Shown: in pieces, positions 7,246-10,269 of the stretch
Numbering within the stretch: the first letter of the stretch is position 1
Layout of the letters: every line of letters starts with the position of its first letter
Assembly: GCA_014796735.1 (NCBI GenBank)
Contig: JAAVIG010000228.1
Location: 1-10,269 of the forward strand
Length of the DNA stretch: 10,269 nucleotides
Direction of reading: 5' to 3'
Source of the DNA: Oscillospiraceae bacterium
Lineage (GTDB): Bacteria; Bacillota; Clostridia; Oscillospirales; Ruminococcaceae
Translations under genes and position numbers: made by a program
The notes under the pieces: model-generated
The model's database searches: none
Told to the model about the DNA's origin: nothing
Seen by the model: the letters and a program-made list of their open reading frames with translations, nothing else

Positions 7246-7283
7246 TTACAAAAGGGTAACAATTTGGTTACAAAACGGTAACA
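7245..7283. repeat. Four 11-bp-spaced TGTWAC boxes upstream of the -35 (OmpR/PhoB-type site)
   Basis: On the plus strand the hexamers ATTACA (7245), GTAACA (7256), GTTACA (7267) and GTAACA (7278) recur every 11 bp, with 5-bp spacers; on the minus strand they read TGTWAY. One box per helical turn ending at the -35 box, here about -36 to -74, is the arrangement bound by tandem OmpR/PhoB-family response regulators. The units resemble the Bacillus PhoP repeat TT(A/C/T)ACA with about 5-bp spacers, in reverse orientation relative to the gene. Which regulator binds is not known. Confidence 0.6.
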
Positions 7284-7311
7284 GACTTAGGTTGAAGAAA
7301 TAGTATTCTAT

Positions 7312-7481
7312 TTATACCGAGGCCCCATTATTCCGCGCATTTTCAATTATTTTATTCAAGGATTCAACAACTTCATCAACGGTATATCCTTTTTTCCGTT
7401 CAATCGGTCTTCTTCAACAGCAAGCAGTTCATTTCTAAGCTTCAGCATTTTTTCCTTTCGTTCAAGTTCTTCAGTATCCAT
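7312..7481 (-). pseudogene. Small antitoxin-like ORF, frame broken at an A-run
   Basis: From ATG 7481 the reading frame gives a charged, helical peptide beginning MDTEELERKEKMLKLRNE and ending at a TGA at 7356-7358 (41 residues). At the run of six A (7395-7390) a -1 shift instead continues as GYTVDEVVESLNKIIENA… to a TAA at 7312-7314, giving 56 residues. The joined sequence reads like one small protein (…EDRLNGKK-GYTVDEV…) and recalls the C-terminal, toxin-binding segment of Phd/YefM- or RelB-like antitoxins; I hold that family assignment loosely. It begins 39 nt after the helicase stop and may be read from the helicase transcript. GAGGG lies about 12 nt upstream of the ATG; a TTG 6 nt earlier is an alternative start. 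No toxin gene is adjacent. The break could be a mutation, a sequencing error in the A-run, or programmed frameshifting. Confidence 0.5.
7389..7395 (-). other. A_AAA_AAG slippery heptamer in the small ORF
   Basis: The zero-frame codons are GGA AAA AAG, so the heptamer A_AAA_AAG is in the exact phase needed for -1 slippage by two tRNA-Lys, as in E. coli dnaX. The -1 frame enters the missing half of the ORF directly. I see no clear downstream hairpin or upstream Shine-Dalgarno stimulator. Confidence 0.4.
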
Positions 7482-7520
7482 AAGCAATAAATTCCCTCAC
7501 TCTTTGATCTGTCTATAGCA

Positions 7521-9893
7521 CTATATTTTTTCCACCTTGGCAAAGTTCGCCATTATCTTTTTAGTTCCCGCCGTATCAAAAGCGATCTCCAGCAAATTAT
7601 CGTTCCCCATAGGCTTAGCCGAAATAACGGTACCGTCGCCAAACACCTTATGATGTATCCTGTCTCCCGCGGTAAAGCTTTCCGCATTCGCCGAAGCGAT
7701 ACGGGCGGCCATTTTTTCCACCTGTGCGTGACGGGCTTCCTGCTGCAAATATCCCACTTTTACGGGTCTCTGCGTTTTCTGTACGTTCGCGGACGCCACA
7801 CTCGTGTGATCGTTTAATTCCATATATTTAAGAGGGATCTCGTTAACAAACCGCGACACCTTATTCCTTTGAGTTGAGCCGAACAGCAGTCTTTGTTTTG
7901 CGTGAGAGATGTAAAGCCGCTTCTTTGCCCTTGTGATAGCTACATAGGCAAGTCTTCTTTCCTCCTCTATCTCATTGCTGTCAAGCTGCGAACGATAAGA
8001 CGGGAAGATATTTTCCTCCGCTCCCACCAAAAACACGTTTTCAAACTCCAAGCCCTTAGCTCCGTGCATGGTCATAAGAATGACCTTGTCCTCGTCCGCT
8101 TCATAGTTGTCCAGATCGGTTATAAGCGCGATATTTTCAAGGTAATCCGACAGGCTGTGTTCCTCGTTTTCCTGCATAAAGGTGATCGCGCCCGATTTCA
8201 GCTCCTTGATGTTCTCAAGCCTTGCCGCGCCCTCGTCGCCCTGCATTTTCAGCATTGCTTCGTAGCCTGTTACCGTTAAAATATCGTCGATTATTCCGTC
8301 AAGGGGTCTGTCCTCGCTTTCCCCCAGCTCGCGGAACATTCTTCCCATAGGTTCAAGCACCTTTGTTTTTTTCTCCAGCCCGGCAAACTCGCTTGAACGC
8401 TCCATGACCTCAACGGGGGTTATTCCCAAGCCGTCGGCTATACGGTAAATTTCCGCCTGTGTGGCTTCGCCTATGCCTCTTTTCGGCTCGTTGATAATAC
8501 GGTTTAATCTTACCGTGTCGGCGGGGTTGTTTATAACGCTCATGTAGGCGATCATATCCTTGATCTCCTTGCGCTCATAGAACTTTGTGCCGCCGATTAT
8601 GCGGTAAGGTACGCCGCTTTTGCCAAGGGACAATTCTATATTGCGGGACTGGGCGTTGGTGCGGTACAAAACTGCGCACCCGTTAAAGCTTCCGCCGTCT
8701 TTTTTAAGCTCCAACACCTTTTCCGCAACAAAGTTGGCTTCCTCCGTCTCGTTCTGGAAGGTGTTCAAGCTTATTTTATCCCCCTCGCCCAGATCGCTCC
8801 AGAGATTTTTTCCTTTTCTTTGGGTGTTGTTTCCTATAACCGCGTTTGCGGCGTCAAGTATGGTTTCGGTGGAGCGGTAGTTTTGCTCCAATTTTATTAC
8901 CTTTGCGTCAAATTCCTTTTCAAAGCTTAAAATATTTTCAATGGTGGCGCCCCTGAAACGGTAAATACTTTGATCCTCGTCGCCTACCACGCACAGATTT
9001 CCGCTTCCCGCCGCCAGAAGCGACACTAACTTATACTGGGCGGTGTTGGTGTCCTGATACTCGTCCACCATTATGTAATCAAAGCTGTTCTGCCAGCGCT
9101 CCAGAACAGCGGGGCTGGTTTCCAGAAGCTGCACGGTTTTCATTATTATATCGTCAAAGTCAAGGGCGTTGGCGGCTTTGAGACGTTTCTGATACTCGGC
9201 GTAAATATCTCTCGCCTTTTCGAGTTTAAAGTCTGCTCTTCCGCCCTCGCCCGTTACAGGGAAGCGCTCGGGGGTGATAAGCTTGTCCTTGGCACGGCTG
9301 ATCTTTGACTGGAATTCCTTTGGACTGAACGCCTTGTCGGATATGTTAAGGTATTTCATTACGTCCTTTATAACGCGCAGGCTGTCGTCGGTGTCGTAGA
9401 TAGTAAAGGAGCTTTTATAGCCCAATTCCTCTATGCCCCGTCTTAACATTCTTACGCATGCGGAATGGAAGGTGCCCGCGAAGACATCCGCGCCGCCCGC
9501 GTTCATGCGCTGCAATCTTTCCCTTAATTCTCCCGCCGCTTTGTTGGTAAAGGTGACAGCCATTATTCTCCACGGTGCGGCACGCTGAAAGCCGAGAAGA
9601 TTCGACAGGCGGGAAATGTTTTCGGGGGTGTTTTCTTCTTTGCCGTCGGCGTAGCTTAAAAGAAAGGCTTCGTCCTCCTCGGAAAAGTCGCGGTTAAATT
9701 CGGTGTTGTAGCTTTTGCCGAACAGGAGCATGTTTGCTATGCGGTTGCACAGGACGGTGGTTTTGCCGCTGCCCGCGCCCGCTATGATCAGAACCGCGCC
9801 GTCAAGCTGATAGATCGCTTCGCGCTGTCTGGAGTTGGTGCGGGAGAAGAAGTTGTCGATGCATTGTTGTTTTATTTGGGTGAAGTTGTTCAT
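7521..9893 (-). CDS. pcrA: PcrA/UvrD-family superfamily 1 DNA helicase
   Basis: 790-residue ATP-dependent 3'-5' DNA helicase of the UvrD/PcrA type, expected to act in nucleotide excision repair, removal of RecA filaments and replication-transcription conflicts. All SF1A motifs are seen: Walker A GAGSGKTT (39-46), motif Ia TFTNKAA (114-120), Walker B VDEYQDTN (276-283), motif III GDEDQSIYRFRGA (304-316), motif IV QNYRST (337-342), motif V TMHGAKGLEF (608-617) and motif VI EERRLAYVAITRAKKRL (644-660). The C-terminal 50 residues (GDRIHHKVFGDGTVIS…) form the Tudor-like domain through which PcrA/UvrD contacts RNA polymerase. Unusual: about 45 extra charged residues (about 58-103) lie between Walker A and motif Ia, where PcrA has a short link. 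The ATG at 9893 has AAAAGGA about 10 nt upstream. It is a stand-alone gene, with the small antitoxin-like ORF 39 nt downstream. Confidence 0.96.
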   Translation of the reverse strand: MNNFTQIKQQCIDNFFSRTNSRQREAIYQLDGAVLIIAGAGSGKTTVLCNRIANMLLFGKSYNTEFNRDFSEEDEAFLLSYADGKEENTPENISRLSNLLGFQRAAPWRIMAVTFTNKAAGELRERLQRMNAGGADVFAGTFHSACVRMLRRGIEELGYKSSFTIYDTDDSLRVIKDVMKYLNISDKAFSPKEFQSKISRAKDKLITPERFPVTGEGGRADFKLEKARDIYAEYQKRLKAANALDFDDIIMKTVQLLETSPAVLERWQNSFDYIMVDEYQDTNTAQYKLVSLLAAGSGNLCVVGDEDQSIYRFRGATIENILSFEKEFDAKVIKLEQNYRSTETILDAANAVIGNNTQRKGKNLWSDLGEGDKISLNTFQNETEEANFVAEKVLELKKDGGSFNGCAVLYRTNAQSRNIELSLGKSGVPYRIIGGTKFYERKEIKDMIAYMSVINNPADTVRLNRIINEPKRGIGEATQAEIYRIADGLGITPVEVMERSSEFAGLEKKTKVLEPMGRMFRELGESEDRPLDGIIDDILTVTGYEAMLKMQGDEGAARLENIKELKSGAITFMQENEEHSLSDYLENIALITDLDNYEADEDKVILMTMHGAKGLEFENVFLVGAEENIFPSYRSQLDSNEIEEERRLAYVAITRAKKRLYISHAKQRLLFGSTQRNKVSRFVNEIPLKYMELNDHTSVASANVQKTQRPVKVGYLQQEARHAQVEKMAARIASANAESFTAGDRIHHKVFGDGTVISAKPMGNDNLLEIAFDTAGTKKIMANFAKVEKI

Positions 9894-9933
9894 GGTGGTG
9901 TTGTCCTTTTTCTCAGTCGGCGAAATGCCTTTT

Positions 9934-10081
9934 TTTAAAACTGCGTTTTGGGCTGTGATCGTTTTATTTGCAACAAAACGGTATTTTCTTAATTTTTAAA
10001 ACTGCGCTTTATATAGTGCTATGCTTTTATGGAAAACTGCCGCCTTACCGTTCTTGTAAAGCTGCGTTTTATGTAATGTTT
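9934..10081. repeat. Three A/T-rich CTGCG motif copies at about 60-bp intervals
   Basis: The motif (T)AAAACTGCGYTTT occurs at about 9936-9948 and 9997-10010, and as TAAAGCTGCGTTTT at 10057-10070. The CTGCG cores start at 9941, 10002 and 10062, i.e. 61 and 60 bp apart, and copies two and three share following sequence (TTATRTARTG…). A further AAAACTGC lies at 10033-10040. The stretch has no gene and lies upstream of the helicase; it may be a decayed tandem duplication or regulatory sequence. Confidence 0.4.
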
Positions 10082-10122
10082 TCTTTTAACTCGGAAGCGA
10101 GTGCAGTGCGCCTCCCGCGGGG

Positions 10123-10216
10123 CTTAAGGTGACACCAAAGGGGGCGAGAGGGGGAAACTGCAAACCCATCAAAGCGGGGATTTTCCCCCTCTCTCCCCCT
10201 TAGGTTTCACCTTAAG
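10123..10216. repeat. Large imperfect inverted repeat (35-bp arms, 24-nt loop)
   Basis: Arm one (10123-10157) begins CTTAAGGTG and runs into two G5 blocks; arm two (10182-10216) is its reverse complement with three mismatches in 35 positions. Similarity stops sharply at the outer CTTAAG on both sides. Transcribed either way it would make a very stable hairpin. It could be a palindromic intergenic repeat, a MITE-like element without visible target duplication, or a strong two-way transcription barrier. No coding potential is seen. Confidence 0.7.
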
Positions 10217-10260
10217 AATCCTTTCCTTATCCCCCTCACACCCCCTTTTCCCCGCTTTGA
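10169..10260. repeat. Second 12-bp inverted pair, loop to downstream (pseudoknot geometry)
   Basis: TCAAAGCGGGGA (10169-10180), which sits in the loop of the large hairpin, is a perfect reverse complement of TCCCCGCTTTGA (10249-10260). Both pairings can be drawn together as an H-type pseudoknot, or the second may compete with the first. The connecting stretch 10217-10248 is C-rich. Confidence 0.55.
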
Positions 10261-10269
10261 AAGTCGGTG

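Noticed and set aside
7298..7313. AAATAG-TATT-CTATTT hairpin as a terminator of the small ORF
   Set aside because: Six A/T-rich pairs with no T-run; too weak to call.
9934..10081. CRISPR array
   Set aside because: The repeated core is only about 13 bp, the copies vary, only three are present and no cas genes are nearby.
10091..10104. ACTCG-GAAG-CGAGT hairpin as a terminator
   Set aside because: Short stem and no T-run on the plus strand; the T-rich side of the flank does not follow the stem in either direction in the usual way.

Overview
The window looks like a chromosomal piece from a gut or rumen Firmicute of the Clostridia (Oscillospiraceae/Ruminococcus-like). The clues are moderate GC, strong AGGAGG-type ribosome binding sites, a secreted GH5_4-type cellulase with a Ruminococcus-style signal peptide (…FVSA|DE), tandem secreted serpins, and an AT-rich sigma-A promoter. 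Tandem serpins are known from gut Clostridia such as [Eubacterium] siraeum ('siropins'). That placement is inference from gene content, not a database match. Every gene I can support is on the minus strand, so transcription runs from right to left.

Layout in transcription order. (1) 10269-9894 is non-coding. It holds a large, nearly perfect inverted repeat whose loop can pair with a site further along, and three A/T-rich motif copies about 60 bp apart. (2) 9893-7521 encodes a PcrA/UvrD-family DNA helicase. (3) 7481-7312 holds a very small antitoxin-like ORF that is interrupted exactly at an A_AAA_AAG slippery heptamer. (4) 7283-7177 is a well-formed promoter region with four 11-bp-spaced TGTWAC-type repeats, -35 and -10 boxes, an 18-bp palindrome over the expected start of transcription, and a perfect Shine-Dalgarno. 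(5) 7166-3907 is a likely three-gene operon: a lipoprotein serpin, a second secreted serpin, and an HdeD/DUF308 membrane protein. (6) 3757-3729 is a near-consensus sigma-A promoter. (7) 3694-1091 encodes a cytoplasmic EAL-domain c-di-GMP phosphodiesterase with a degenerate GGDEF-like domain and a C-terminal solenoid of 28-30-residue G-[IV]-G repeats. (8) 1071-1 encodes a secreted GH5 endoglucanase, cut by the window edge, whose start lies only 19 nt after the EAL gene stop.

How the parts may work together: the serpin/HdeD operon looks like an envelope-defence unit, with two protease inhibitors differing in the bait loop and in the way they are exported. It sits behind a promoter that appears to carry both an OmpR/PhoB-type activator array and a separate operator. 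The EAL-solenoid protein and the cellulase probably share a transcript, which would link c-di-GMP turnover to secretion of a polysaccharide-degrading enzyme. The most unusual items are the EAL-solenoid fusion, the bait-loop divergence between otherwise conserved serpins, the compound serpin promoter, and the slippery-site interruption of the small ORF.
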